From: Paenibacillus sp. UNC451MF
GTDB taxonomy: Bacteria > Bacillota > Bacilli > Paenibacillales > NBRC-103111
Length of the DNA: 64,000 nucleotides
Assembly (NCBI RefSeq): GCF_000686845.1
Contig: NZ_JMLS01000001.1
Location: 248,001-312,000, forward strand
Direction of reading: 5' to 3'
The position numbers and the translations under genes are program-made. The notes beneath the pieces were generated by a model. It saw nothing but the letters and a program-made list of their open reading frames with translations. It was not told the DNA's origin and made no database searches. The first letter of the stretch is position 1; each line of letters begins with the position of its first letter. Shown here one piece after another: positions 51,944-60,945 of the stretch.

Positions 51944-53617
51944 TTATTTGGACTCAGCGGCGAGAGGATCGACAGCATCTTCCATACGGAGGTCCAGCGT
52001 TAAGCTATGCTGCTCGGTCTCTGCTTCACTCCAGCCAAACAAATTGGCCATATAAGCGATAACTGGCTGTTTCCATTGGGTAACTGAATGAATGTCGAAG
52101 TACATAGCTCCGGTACGGCGAATAAAGAAATCAGACGGTGTGGAAACCATTTCCTCTTCAATCCCATAGAGCAGTGCCGCAAGCCATTCACCCGGCAGAC
52201 CGTATTGCTTTGCTTCCTCTTGATGTGATTGGTAAAGCTCGAACAAGCGGTCTACATTGGAACCGTAGCGCTTAACCAAGACGGACGCTTCCTCTTCCTT
52301 TAATCCGAATTTTGCAGCCAGCTGCACTTTATTTTTGACGAAGGCAGCATACCCGCGTGATCCACCTACATCTCCGCCAGAGAGCTGAACCTTGTCCGTA
52401 GTACAACCTGGGAAGGGAGAATGTCCTTGCTGCTCGAGCTGGTTGGCAACCAGTGTGACGATACGCTCGGCCATTTTGCGGTACCCTGTCAGTTTACCGC
52501 CGGCAATTGTAATTAATCCCGATGGAGCAATAAAGATTTCATCTTTACGAGAAAGCTCCGATGGAGACTTGCCATCCTCGTGGATTAGCGGACGCAATCC
52601 TGACCAGCTGGACTCTACGTCTTTGTTCTCCAACTTAAGGGTTGGGAACATGAAATTAGCGGCCCGTACAATATAGTCCCTATCCTCGACAGTCATGCGC
52701 GGGCGAGCGATATCCCCCTTATAGTTCGTATCCGTTGTCCCGATATACGTCTTGCCGTCGCGCGGAATAGCGAACACCATACGACCGTCAGGAGTATCGA
52801 AGTATATAGCTTGTTTAAGCGGAAATCTTTTTCCGTCGATGACAAGATGGACTCCTTTGGTAAGGTGCAGACGTTTGCCCTGCTTCGAGCCATCGATTTC
52901 ACGAATCGTATCTACCCACGGACCAGCGGCATTGACGATTTTTTTGGCCCGAATTTCAAAGCTTTGGCCAGTGAATTGATCAACTACGCGCACACCAACA
53001 ATTTTCCCCTGATCGTAGAGTAAATCTTCGGCTTTAGCATAGTTGATCGCTTTGACTCCACGGCGAACCGCTTCTTTCATCGTCTCGATGGTAAGTCTTG
53101 CATCGTCGGTTCTGTATTCTACGTAATAGCCTCCGCCTTTGAGCTTATCCTTGCGTAGCAGCGGCTCCATGTTCAATGTTTTATCCTTGCTCAGCATGAT
53201 GCGTCGCTCCTGTTTGCGAACACCTGCCAAAAAATCGTAAAGAAGTAATCCAACGGATGTAGCCAGCTTTCCATAGGTGCCACCCTCTATGATTGGGAGC
53301 AGCATCCATTCCGGGGTCGTGACATGAGGCGCGTTTTCGTAAACAATCGCACGCTCTTTACCAACTTCCGCCACAATTTTAAATTCGAGCTGCTTCAAAT
53401 AGCGAAGTCCGCCATGAATCAGCTTGGTGGAACGGCTTGAGGTTCCTGCTCCAAAATCCTGCATTTCAATCAGCCCTGTAGACATTCCCCTTGTTTGAGC
53501 ATCAAGTGCGATACCTGCACCTGTAATGCCTCCTCCAATAACAAGAAGGTCCAGTGTCTGACTAGAGAGCCGTTCTATATGATCAGCACGGTGCGCTCCT
53601 GAAAAATTCGTCGTCAT
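51944..53617 (-). CDS. glpD: Aerobic glycerol-3-phosphate dehydrogenase
   Basis: 557 residues from ATG 53617, with AAAGGGTGG upstream; the frame is open to 53680, but those codons run through the leader terminator. FAD-binding block LLVIGGGITGAGIALDAQTR near residue 22. SSRSTKLIHGGLRYLKQ and the C-terminal helical domain are typical of GlpD. It oxidises glycerol-3-phosphate to dihydroxyacetone phosphate at the membrane and passes electrons to menaquinone. Transcribed away from glpK with its own promoter and a GlpP-type leader. Confidence 0.95.
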   Translation of the reverse strand: MTTNFSGAHRADHIERLSSQTLDLLVIGGGITGAGIALDAQTRGMSTGLIEMQDFGAGTSSRSTKLIHGGLRYLKQLEFKIVAEVGKERAIVYENAPHVTTPEWMLLPIIEGGTYGKLATSVGLLLYDFLAGVRKQERRIMLSKDKTLNMEPLLRKDKLKGGGYYVEYRTDDARLTIETMKEAVRRGVKAINYAKAEDLLYDQGKIVGVRVVDQFTGQSFEIRAKKIVNAAGPWVDTIREIDGSKQGKRLHLTKGVHLVIDGKRFPLKQAIYFDTPDGRMVFAIPRDGKTYIGTTDTNYKGDIARPRMTVEDRDYIVRAANFMFPTLKLENKDVESSWSGLRPLIHEDGKSPSELSRKDEIFIAPSGLITIAGGKLTGYRKMAERIVTLVANQLEQQGHSPFPGCTTDKVQLSGGDVGGSRGYAAFVKNKVQLAAKFGLKEEEASVLVKRYGSNVDRLFELYQSHQEEAKQYGLPGEWLAALLYGIEEEMVSTPSDFFIRRTGAMYFDIHSVTQWKQPVIAYMANLFGWSEAETEQHSLTLDLRMEDAVDPLAAESK

Positions 53618-53661
53618 GTGAAATCCACCCTTTTCATCGTGATTGTGTGTGTAAGTACAAC

Positions 53662-53727
53662 AAAAAAAGACCGATAACACGTCCCTGCAAAAGCCAAAAT
53701 CAGCTTCGGCAAGGTATGTTACGGTCT
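53662..53727 (-). terminator. glpD leader terminator, probable GlpP antitermination target
   Basis: Read leftward: AGACCGTAACA near 53727, an imperfect inner stem (CCTTGCCGAAGC / GCTTTTGCAGGG region), TGTTATCGGTCT, then seven T, all between the promoter and the glpD start. This is the position and form of the B. subtilis glpD leader inverted repeat controlled by GlpP. Confidence 0.8.
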
Positions 53728-53782
53728 ACTCTTATTCTCTGACCAGTTTATTAACTTGTTAGGGCGTTGCTCAATTAACCGT

Positions 53783-53811
53783 ATCATATCATGAGAATGA
53801 CGATGAGGCAA
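53783..53811 (-). promoter_or_regulatory. glpD promoter
   Basis: On the minus strand TTGCCT (53811-53806), 17-base spacer, TATGAT (53788-53783). Confidence 0.6.
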
Positions 53812-53817
53812 TACTTA

Positions 53818-53867
53818 TTGACAGAGAAAATAGGTTTATGATAGATTTCAACATGAAAACGGTTTAT
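53818..53867 (+). promoter_or_regulatory. glpK promoter with cre-like site
   Basis: TTGACA at 53818-53823 is followed by ATAGAT 17 bases later (or TATGAT after 14). ATGAAAACGGTTTAT (53853-53867) matches the cre consensus with one mismatch near the start of transcription, fitting CcpA control of glycerol use. No leader terminator is seen on this side. Confidence 0.5.
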
Positions 53868-53899
53868 ATTTGTTACATGTACGGCAAGGAGGAGAATGG

Positions 53900-55384
53900 A
53901 TGAACAAGTCCCGTTATGTCGTTGCAATAGATCAAGGTACTACAAGCTGTAGAGCTATCGTTTTTGACCATTTGGGGACGATTGTAAATACAGCTCAAAA
54001 AGAATTTACCCAATTTTTTCCGCAATCCGGATGGGTCGAGCATGATGCGAATGAGATATGGGAAACCCAGCTGGAGGTGCTCCGTCAAGCGGTACAATCC
54101 ATTTCTGTTGATGAGATTGCTGCCATTGGCATTACGAATCAGCGAGAAACCACGGTGGTATGGGATAAGCTGACGGGTGAACCGCTGTACCGAGCAATCG
54201 TATGGCAATGTCGCCGTACCAGTGGATTATGTGAAGAGCTTAAGCAAAAAGGCTGGGAAGATAAGATCCGTGAAAAAACAGGGCTAGTGCTTGACGCTTA
54301 TTTCTCAGGAACGAAGCTAAAGTGGATTCTCGATTCCAATCCGGACATTCGTGAAAAAGCGCAGCGCGGGGAAGCGTTGTTCGGTACTATCGATTCGTGG
54401 CTTATCTGGAAGCTGACGGAGGGAAGGAAGCATGTTACCGATGTATCGAATGCATCTAGAACGATGCTGCTAAATATACATACGGTGCAGTGGGATGAAG
54501 ATATCTTACAGGAGTTCGATATACCTGCTGCCATGCTGCCGGAAGTCCGCTCCTCAAGCGAGGTGTACGGGCATACGTCACTGCTGTCCAAGGAAGTTAG
54601 CATCCCGATAGCCGGTGCCGCAGGAGATCAGCAGGCCGCATTGTTTGGGCAGGGCTGCTTCAAGGAAGGTATGGCCAAAAATACGTACGGAACAGGCTGC
54701 TTTGTCTTGAAGCAAACAGGCTCAAGACCTGTTTTATCTCAGAAGGGTCTCATTACCACAATTGCTTGGAAAATGAATGGTGAGGTTTGCTATGCTTTGG
54801 AAGGCAGCGTGTTCAACGCGGGTACTGTCATTCAATGGCTTCGCGATGGGCTAGGTCTTATTCAGGATGCCGGAGAAACTGAGGCACTGGCCTTATCTGT
54901 TGACAATACGGAAGGTGTCTATTTCGTCCCTGCTTTTACCGGCTTAGGTACTCCTTATTGGGAGCCTGATGCGAGGGGAATTATAACGGGACTAACTCGC
55001 GGCGTGGGCAAGGCGCATCTTGTAAGAGCTGCTCTAGAATCTATCGCTTACCAAAGCGCTGAAGTACTGCAGGTGATGGAGGAGGAGTCCGGCATTCATT
55101 TGACTGAGCTTCGAGTAGATGGCGGTGCGGTGAAGAACAACTTCCTGATGCAGTTTCAGGCTGATTTGTTAGGCGTCCCCGTAGCTCGCCCTAAGTTGAT
55201 AGAAACGACGGCGCTGGGCGCTGCATGCTTGGCTGGACTTGCGGTAGGTTTTTGGAAGGATGCTGCTGAGCTTGAGCAGTTGAACGGCTCCGATCGTACT
55301 TTTACTCCGCGAGTGGTCACCGATGACTCTCGTGAGCAACAGATGGAAGGCTGGAAGAAGGCTGTCTCTTATCAAATCAAATAA
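53900..55384 (+). CDS. glpK: Glycerol kinase
   Basis: 494 residues from ATG 53900, directly after AAGGAGGAG; upstream in-frame codons lack a site. FGGY-family blocks: [16 protein letters not shown] at the N-terminus, [24 protein letters not shown] and [16 protein letters not shown]. Phosphorylates glycerol to glycerol-3-phosphate, the substrate of glpD and ligand of GlpP. No glycerol facilitator gene (glpF) is next to it, unlike the classical glpFK pair. Confidence 0.95.
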   Translation: MNKSRYVVAIDQGTTSCRAIVFDHLGTIVNTAQKEFTQFFPQSGWVEHDANEIWETQLEVLRQAVQSISVDEIAAIGITNQRETTVVWDKLTGEPLYRAIVWQCRRTSGLCEELKQKGWEDKIREKTGLVLDAYFSGTKLKWILDSNPDIREKAQRGEALFGTIDSWLIWKLTEGRKHVTDVSNASRTMLLNIHTVQWDEDILQEFDIPAAMLPEVRSSSEVYGHTSLLSKEVSIPIAGAAGDQQAALFGQGCFKEGMAKNTYGTGCFVLKQTGSRPVLSQKGLITTIAWKMNGEVCYALEGSVFNAGTVIQWLRDGLGLIQDAGETEALALSVDNTEGVYFVPAFTGLGTPYWEPDARGIITGLTRGVGKAHLVRAALESIAYQSAEVLQVMEEESGIHLTELRVDGGAVKNNFLMQFQADLLGVPVARPKLIETTALGAACLAGLAVGFWKDAAELEQLNGSDRTFTPRVVTDDSREQQMEGWKKAVSYQIK

Positions 55385-55495
55385 TATGGTTCGCAACCAT
55401 TATGGGCCTTATACCATTTTTTAACCGATAATATCGAATTCAAATGCAATCGTTTGAATGCTCGACTCTTCTGTATTAATCCCTTTTGAAATAGT

Positions 55496-55538
55496 GCAAA
55501 AAGACCCATTCTCCGACAAAGGAGGCGGGTCTTTTTGC
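55496..55538. terminator. Bidirectional terminator between glpK and the PHP phosphatase
   Basis: GCAAAAAGACCC (55496-55507) pairs with GGGTCTTTTTGC (55527-55538), with an inner CTCC/GGAG pairing. The remaining ~100 bases after glpK show nothing else. Confidence 0.8.
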
Positions 55539-55565
55539 CGTAAGGTTCGTATGTAACGGAAATCA

Positions 55566-56372
55566 TTACAGGGCAACGATCTGCCGTTCTTTTTGTTTGT
55601 AGTATACCCACTCGGTGAAACCGATCTCTTTTAGCCGCTGGCTTACTAATTCCCAATCGTCGCCGACGCGTTCAGGTTTATGAGCATCCGAGCCGAAAGT
55701 AACCCGTACACCATAATGGTTGGCACGCTCCAACACGGCGTCGATAGGGTACCAGCCGCCGCAGTCTTTCGTTTTCCCAGAGGTGTTGATTTCAATCGCG
55801 ATATCTTGCTCCGCAATAATTTGCAGCGTTTTATCTACGGCATCCGTTGGAATATCGGAAAAGGCCGGATAGAAGCCGCGCATCGCATCAATATGGCCGA
55901 GAATTTGGAACATGCCGCTCCGAGCAGATTGCTGGATCAGATCATAATACAGCTCTTTTTGCTCAACTTTTTGCTTATCAGTCAAGCCGTTCCAGCGCTT
56001 TTTGTTGAAAATGCTGACCCCTCCGGACAAATGAACGGAGCCGATAATGTAATCGAAAGGATACTGCTCATAGATACGGCGATAAACATCCGCGTGCTCA
56101 GGGAAGAAATCGGATTCTACACCTAGGAGAACATCTATTTTACCAGCGTATTCCTGCTTAAGCTTTAGCACTTCCTCAACATAGCGGCTGAATTCACTCT
56201 TGGCCATGGCAATACCAGGCTGTTCCTGCTCTACGTCGCTTGCAAAATAGGGTGAGTGGTCTGAAATGCCAATCACCGAAAGGCCATGCCGAATGCCTGC
56301 CTCAACATAATCGCGTATAGTTCCTATGGCATGACCGCATCGTTCATGATGCGTGTGCAAATCAAATTTCAT
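55566..56372 (-). CDS. PHP-domain histidinol-phosphatase-like hydrolase (HisJ/HisK family)
   Basis: 268 residues. The metal centre begins DLHTHHERCGHA, with GISDHSPY, LLGVESDFFPEH, IIGSVH, ILGHIDAMR and FGSDAHKPERVG giving the further ligands expected of trinuclear PHP phosphatases. The family removes phosphate from L-histidinol phosphate in histidine synthesis. No other his genes are here. The LysR gene lies seven bases upstream, so the two are co-transcribed. Confidence 0.85.
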   Translation of the reverse strand: MKFDLHTHHERCGHAIGTIRDYVEAGIRHGLSVIGISDHSPYFASDVEQEQPGIAMAKSEFSRYVEEVLKLKQEYAGKIDVLLGVESDFFPEHADVYRRIYEQYPFDYIIGSVHLSGGVSIFNKKRWNGLTDKQKVEQKELYYDLIQQSARSGMFQILGHIDAMRGFYPAFSDIPTDAVDKTLQIIAEQDIAIEINTSGKTKDCGGWYPIDAVLERANHYGVRVTFGSDAHKPERVGDDWELVSQRLKEIGFTEWVYYKQKERQIVAL

Positions 56373-56378
56373 ATCATG

Positions 56379-57281
56379 TCACTCCGATCCAATAAATTGA
56401 GTTTCCTGCATCCCTTTCAAATCCAACAAAAATTGATGTAGAGCGGAGCTCAAATAGCGGCCGGATTTGTACACGACTCCGACGGGATGGCTAATTTCAA
56501 GCTCATTTACTTTTACCATTTTCAACGTTCCAAGACGCAGCTCGGTGGCAATGGATAGCTTAGAAATAATAGCGGCGCCGAGATTAAGCTCTACCATCCG
56601 CTTTACTTCCTCACTGCTCGACAGCTCCATTACAATTTGCGGGTTAATATTCAGCTGCTTGAAAATTTGATCGACAAATCGGCGTCCTGCCGTTTCTGGA
56701 GACAGCATGATTAACGGGACGTCTTTTAGCTTTTCGATGGGTACATGCTGAAAGCGGCTTAACGGATGGGCAGGGGAAACGACCAGCTCGAACGTGTCGT
56801 AATACAGCACGGAGCTCTCCAATGCCGGGTGCTTCTCAAACAAATAAGTGATTCCGATGTCGATATTTCCGTTCTCCACGCTTTGCATAATTTGCGAGGA
56901 GGTCATCGAGTGAATCGTCGTTTTGATCAGTGGAAACTGATTTTGGAAGTAAGACAGTACTCGAGGCAAAATTTGAATCGCAATCGAGGTTGTCGTACCC
57001 AAATGAATGTGACCCTGCGGGGTTAAATTCAAATCGGATAACCGCTGCTTCAAATCTTCAACCGTGTGCAAAATAATTTCTGCGTGCTCCAAGAATACAC
57101 GTCCGCTATCGGTGAGTGTTACGGGCTGATTGCGGTCGATCAGCACGGTTTTAAATTCGTCCTCCAGACTCTTGATCTGTGCGGAGACCGCCGGCTGAGT
57201 CAAATTTAATACTTCTCCCGCTTTACGAAAGCTCATCGTTTTGGAAATGGTAAGTAATGTCTCTAGTTGGTTTAAGTTCAA
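56379..57281 (-). CDS. LysR-family transcriptional regulator
   Basis: 300 residues. N-terminal winged HTH (LLTISKTMSFRKAGEVLNLT) and a type 2 periplasmic-binding effector domain (IHLGTTTSIAIQILPRVLSYF start given as landmark in part). Overall length is typical. Divergent from the MFS exporter and followed at seven bases by the PHP phosphatase gene. Ligand and targets are unknown. Confidence 0.92.
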   Translation of the reverse strand: MNLNQLETLLTISKTMSFRKAGEVLNLTQPAVSAQIKSLEDEFKTVLIDRNQPVTLTDSGRVFLEHAEIILHTVEDLKQRLSDLNLTPQGHIHLGTTTSIAIQILPRVLSYFQNQFPLIKTTIHSMTSSQIMQSVENGNIDIGITYLFEKHPALESSVLYYDTFELVVSPAHPLSRFQHVPIEKLKDVPLIMLSPETAGRRFVDQIFKQLNINPQIVMELSSSEEVKRMVELNLGAAIISKLSIATELRLGTLKMVKVNELEISHPVGVVYKSGRYLSSALHQFLLDLKGMQETQFIGSE

Positions 57282-57478
57282 TACCGGAACCTCCTCTCCA
57301 AAAAGGGGCTAAGTACTTCCAAATTAGCTTCCTCAAAATAGATAAAATTTATCAACTTTACAAAAAATATAAAAACCGTTTGTTGAGATCTATTTTCATT
57401 ATATGACACTTAAACCTAGTGAGCAAACAAAAAGTACTTCGAACTTCGAGTAGTTTAGACTATAAATAATTAAATCAC

Positions 57479-57506
57479 TTGTGAAATACTCAAATTTGAA
57501 TATAAT
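57479..57506 (+). promoter_or_regulatory. Promoter of the MFS exporter with central dyad
   Basis: TTGTGA (57479-57484), 16-base spacer, TATAAT (57501-57506). The spacer carries the palindrome TCAAATTTGA, a candidate PadR site. A second imperfect dyad (TACTTCGAACTTCGAGTA) is at 57434-57451. Confidence 0.5.
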
Positions 57507-57543
57507 AATTAATGTAATTATACCAAATGGAAGAGGGAATACA

Positions 57544-59073
57544 ATGTCACCTAAGAAATCAAACGTCCGCTGGACGATTGTAGGTTTGATGCTGGGGCTC
57601 TTGTTAGCGGCTCTGGATCAGACCATAGTATCGACGGCTATGCCGACGATTGTCGGAAAGCTCGGCGGATTGGATAAGTTTGTTTGGGTTTTCTCCGCAT
57701 ATTTGATTGCGAACGTTGTGTCCATGCCGATCTTCGGAAAATTATCCGATATGTACGGAAGAAAGCTGTTTTTCCTGCTTGGACTTGGCGTCTTTATGAT
57801 TGGGTCTGCATTGTGCGGAATGTCAACGACCATGTTTGAGCTCATTGTATACCGAGCGATTCAGGGAATCGGCGGCGGAGCGCTGATGCCGATCGTCTTT
57901 ACGATCGTATTCGATTTGTTTCCGCCGGAAAAACGGGGAAAGATGCAGGGGTTGTTCGGAGCCGTATTCGGTATTTCGAGTGTACTGGGTCCGCTGGCTG
58001 GAGCTTATTTTACGGATAATGTGGATTGGACCTGGATCTTTTATATTAATCTTCCACTAGGCGTCGTTTCATTTGCTCTTATAGCTTTGTTCTATCATCC
58101 TGTGCTTCCGACAAACCGGAATCAAAAGATCGATTGGTGGGGAACCCTTACGTTCACGGCCGCGATTTTATTGCTTATGTTTGGCCTGGAGCTAGGCGGT
58201 AAAGAATTTGCCTGGAATTCGATAGAAAGCTATAGCTTGTTTGCCGGTTTTATTGTGCTTTTCGGTATTTTCTTACTGGTAGAGAGCAAAGCGGCTGCCC
58301 CTATCGTTCCTCTTCACTTGTTCCGCAACAAGCTGTTCAGCTCCAGTATGGCTGTCAGTCTGCTGTACGGTGCTATGATGATTGCTGCAGCGTCCTATAT
58401 TCCATTGTTCATTCAGGGTGTATTTGAAGGATCGGCTACCAGCGCGGGGCAGGTTATGACTCCAATGATGCTGGGGGTTGTAGTGAGTAGTACGTTAGGC
58501 GGGCGATTTGTTGGCAAAACAAGTTATCGAAACATTATGCTCGTATCCGCCGTATTACTCATTATAGCGACTACGCTTTTGAGCACTGTATCCGTAGAAA
58601 GCCCAAGATGGCTTGTGACGTTGTATATGGTTGTTATGGGACTTGGCATTGGCATGTCGTTCCCGGTCACTTCCATGTCTGCACTGCACAACATCAGCCC
58701 GCAGTATCGCGGAACGGTCAATTCTTTAGTCAGCTTTTTCCGTTCGATCGGATCTGCGATGGGGGTTACTGTTCTAGGGGCAGTTCAAGCGGGGGCGCTA
58801 AAGTCCAGATTGGCTGAATTGATGCCAAACTCCGGACTAACGGATAAGCCTATCGATCCTCAGGCACTTCTGCAGCCAGCAGTAAGAGCGGGAATTGGCG
58901 CGGCCGATTTGCAAAAAATGATTATGGGCTTGGCTGATTCGATCGCTTTCGTGTTTACTTGTACGATTTTTATGGCTATTGCAGGATTTATCTTCATTCT
59001 CTTAATGGGCAAAGCAAAGATGGACATACCGAAGCATAGTCCGGTTAAGGCCGCAGAGGCCAAGGCGGAGTAA
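57544..59073 (+). CDS. MFS drug exporter, DHA2 family (EmrB/QacA type)
   Basis: 509 residues from ATG 57544 (GGAAGAGGG upstream); in-frame codons from 57481 lie in the promoter. Fourteen membrane segments. Motif D1/C-type block LAALDQTIVSTAMPTIVGKL at the N-terminus, motif A GKLSDMYGRK, and RAIQGIGGGALMP. These mark 14-TM drug:proton antiporters. The PadR-family gene 53 bases downstream probably represses it. Confidence 0.93.
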   Translation: MSPKKSNVRWTIVGLMLGLLLAALDQTIVSTAMPTIVGKLGGLDKFVWVFSAYLIANVVSMPIFGKLSDMYGRKLFFLLGLGVFMIGSALCGMSTTMFELIVYRAIQGIGGGALMPIVFTIVFDLFPPEKRGKMQGLFGAVFGISSVLGPLAGAYFTDNVDWTWIFYINLPLGVVSFALIALFYHPVLPTNRNQKIDWWGTLTFTAAILLLMFGLELGGKEFAWNSIESYSLFAGFIVLFGIFLLVESKAAAPIVPLHLFRNKLFSSSMAVSLLYGAMMIAAASYIPLFIQGVFEGSATSAGQVMTPMMLGVVVSSTLGGRFVGKTSYRNIMLVSAVLLIIATTLLSTVSVESPRWLVTLYMVVMGLGIGMSFPVTSMSALHNISPQYRGTVNSLVSFFRSIGSAMGVTVLGAVQAGALKSRLAELMPNSGLTDKPIDPQALLQPAVRAGIGAADLQKMIMGLADSIAFVFTCTIFMAIAGFIFILLMGKAKMDIPKHSPVKAAEAKAE

Positions 59074-59126
59074 TTCCGCTGCTGCACTTCAATTTTTCTA
59101 GATACAAAGAAAGGTGAAATCAACTG

Positions 59127-59684
59127 ATGTCGATGAAGCTGGTCATTCTCGGATTGCTGATGGAAGGGGATACCCATCCGTATGAAATCCGGCACACGAT
59201 GAAAGAAAGGGAAATGCACCATTACATCAAAATGCGGGACGGCTCCCTCTATTATGCCATCGATCAGCTGCGCAAGGACGGGTTCATTGAAGCGATTGAG
59301 GTGGTTAAGGACAGCAGCCGTCCCGATAAAACCATCTATCGTATCACCGACAGTGGGAAGGAGCTCTTCAGGGAGCTTCTTCTTCAGCAGTTTAAGGAGC
59401 CGAAGGAAATCTACGATCCTATGGGAACCGCTATGATGTTTGCTAAAGATGGAGACCAGGAGGAAATTTACCGCATTCTGCTCGGGAAGCTTGCGGAGCA
59501 ACAGCGCAAGGTTCAGCAAATGTGGGAGTTGTATGAGGAGCATATTCCCATCGTTCCGCGCGGCGTACTGCACATGATGATGAACGCCTATGAGCATGGT
59601 TTGACCCAAATGCGCTATTTGGAACGAATTCTGAAGGATGCGAAGGATGGGCGATTGGGTGAACGGGGATTACCTTTGGATTAA
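59127..59684 (+). CDS. PadR-family transcriptional regulator
   Basis: 185 residues. The N-terminal winged helix (LVILGLLMEGDTHPYEI; DGSLYYAIDQLRKDGFIEA) is that of PadR, followed by a helical C-terminal dimerisation domain typical of the PadR-s1/VirR type. AAAGGTGA precedes the start. PadR proteins repress nearby exporters and release DNA on binding phenolics or drugs. Confidence 0.9.
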   Translation: MSMKLVILGLLMEGDTHPYEIRHTMKEREMHHYIKMRDGSLYYAIDQLRKDGFIEAIEVVKDSSRPDKTIYRITDSGKELFRELLLQQFKEPKEIYDPMGTAMMFAKDGDQEEIYRILLGKLAEQQRKVQQMWELYEEHIPIVPRGVLHMMMNAYEHGLTQMRYLERILKDAKDGRLGERGLPLD

Positions 59685-59710
59685 AAAAGAGCTTAGCAAA
59701 TGCTAAGCTC
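59683..59710 (-). terminator. Terminator hairpin, left twin of 59923
   Basis: GAGCTTAGC (59689-59697), loop AAAT, GCTAAGCTC (59702-59710), preceded by AAAAAA. It therefore works for leftward transcription from the HAD gene. The stem is identical to that at 59923-59944. Confidence 0.75.
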
Positions 59711-59718
59711 TGGCTGTT

Positions 59719-59913
59719 GAGAAACCTAAAGGATGTTGAAAAACGGCTTTGGTACCCCGGTGGGGTATCTCCCTCCAGCCGCTGTTGTTGTCAGGAAAAT
59801 TTCAATTTATGCACTGTGCAGCGGTGATTTCCTGATAACAAAGGCGGGCGCTACCGCTCTTCCAGGAGATACCCCACCTTCCACCATTCGCATTTTTCAG
59901 GAAATAGGTTTCT
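59719..59913 (+). repeat. Dispersed palindromic repeat, copy 3 (195 bp)
   Basis: Starts GAGAAACCT and ends AGGTTTCT. Same orientation as copy 2. Conserved blocks GGTGGGGTATCTCC, AGCCGCTGTTGTT, AACAAAGGCGGGCGCTA and GGAGATACCCCACC. Placed between the convergent PadR and HAD genes. Twin hairpins lie 8 and 9 bp outside its ends. Confidence 0.85.
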
Positions 59914-59922
59914 AGACAATCT

Positions 59923-59949
59923 GAGCTTAGCTAACGCTAAGCTCTTTTT
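59923..59949 (+). terminator. Terminator hairpin, right twin of 59689
   Basis: GAGCTTAGC (59923-59931), loop TAAC, GCTAAGCTC (59936-59944), TTTTT. It serves rightward transcription from the PadR gene. The loop TAAC is the same as in the right twin of copy 1. Confidence 0.8.
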
Positions 59950-59966
59950 ATTTGAATTATATATTT

Positions 59967-60752
59967 TTAAGCTTTACTCAATTGGTTCGCCAAGTCTGAC
60001 AAAGTATCGCAAACCAATTCTGGCTGAACTCCTGTCATCGTCAGCTGCTCTTGCAATGTATCGCGGTTGATAAGACCAGTGAGGACCAAAGCTGTTCGAC
60101 ACTCAGCCGCAATACCTCCACGGATGTCGGTCAAAAGATTGTCCCCAACCACCCATATTTGGGAGGGAGGCAAATTCAGCTTACGGATGGCATAGTTCAT
60201 AATGATGGGCGAAGGCTTGCCGATCACGACAGGCTCGGTCTGGCTAGCTTTTTCAATGGACGCTCCGATAGAACCAGCCCCGGGACGAAGCTCATTATTC
60301 CAAGGAAGCAGATGGTCAGGGTTCGTCATCACAAAGTCTGCCCCTGAGCGAATACGGCTAACGGCCTCTGCCATCTTCTCGTAGTTGAAGCTGCGGTCGA
60401 TCCCCTGAACAACATAATCTGCCGGACCCTCAGTGACCAACTCAAAGCCAGCTTCCTGCATGGCGCGCTCTAATCCGATCTCGCCAATAAGATAAATCTT
60501 ACTGCCTTTGTTTTGCTCCTTCATGTACAAAGCCGCAGCTTGAGAGGAGGTCAGTACCTCTTCAGGCTTGGCATCAATACCGACTTGTCCCAAATGTGCA
60601 GCTACCTGCTCGGGAGTCCTTGAGGAATTGTTCGTTACATATAAATACGGGTGACCTTGCTCTCTTAACCATTGTATGAAAGAAGCGGCTTCTGGGATCG
60701 GCTTGTCTCCGTGATACAACGTACCGTCCAAATCTAATAAAAATCCGGGCAC
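59967..60752 (-). CDS. HAD-IIA phosphatase (NagD/YutF/AraL type)
   Basis: 261 residues from a GTG with AAAGGAGG eight bases upstream. HAD motif I is FLLDLDGTLYHG (nucleophile Asp), motif II is YVTNNSS, and motifs III/IV are VVIGKPSP and WVVGDNLLTDIRGG. The C2-cap class hydrolyses small phosphomonoesters such as sugar phosphates or UMP. Stands alone, facing the PadR gene. Confidence 0.9.
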   Translation of the reverse strand: MPGFLLDLDGTLYHGDKPIPEAASFIQWLREQGHPYLYVTNNSSRTPEQVAAHLGQVGIDAKPEEVLTSSQAAALYMKEQNKGSKIYLIGEIGLERAMQEAGFELVTEGPADYVVQGIDRSFNYEKMAEAVSRIRSGADFVMTNPDHLLPWNNELRPGAGSIGASIEKASQTEPVVIGKPSPIIMNYAIRKLNLPPSQIWVVGDNLLTDIRGGIAAECRTALVLTGLINRDTLQEQLTMTGVQPELVCDTLSDLANQLSKA

Positions 60753-60945
60753 TTGCTTATCCTCCTTTGTCCGTTACCACTTAAATAAGATAATAGTGAA
60801 CATTGTAGCAAAAGTGGTCAGGTTGCGCTACACTACAACGTACAAAAGTTAATCAACCGGATCGTTTCACATCAATGTGGTATACTTTATCCATTAAGGA
60901 GCGTTGAAAAGTAGGGTTATGTACTAAGCCTGTCCGGAGGTACTG

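Noticed and set aside
51944-53680. Longer glpD starting at 53680
   Set aside because: The extra 21 codons overlap the T-tract and arm of the leader terminator; the ATG at 53617 has a proper ribosome site.
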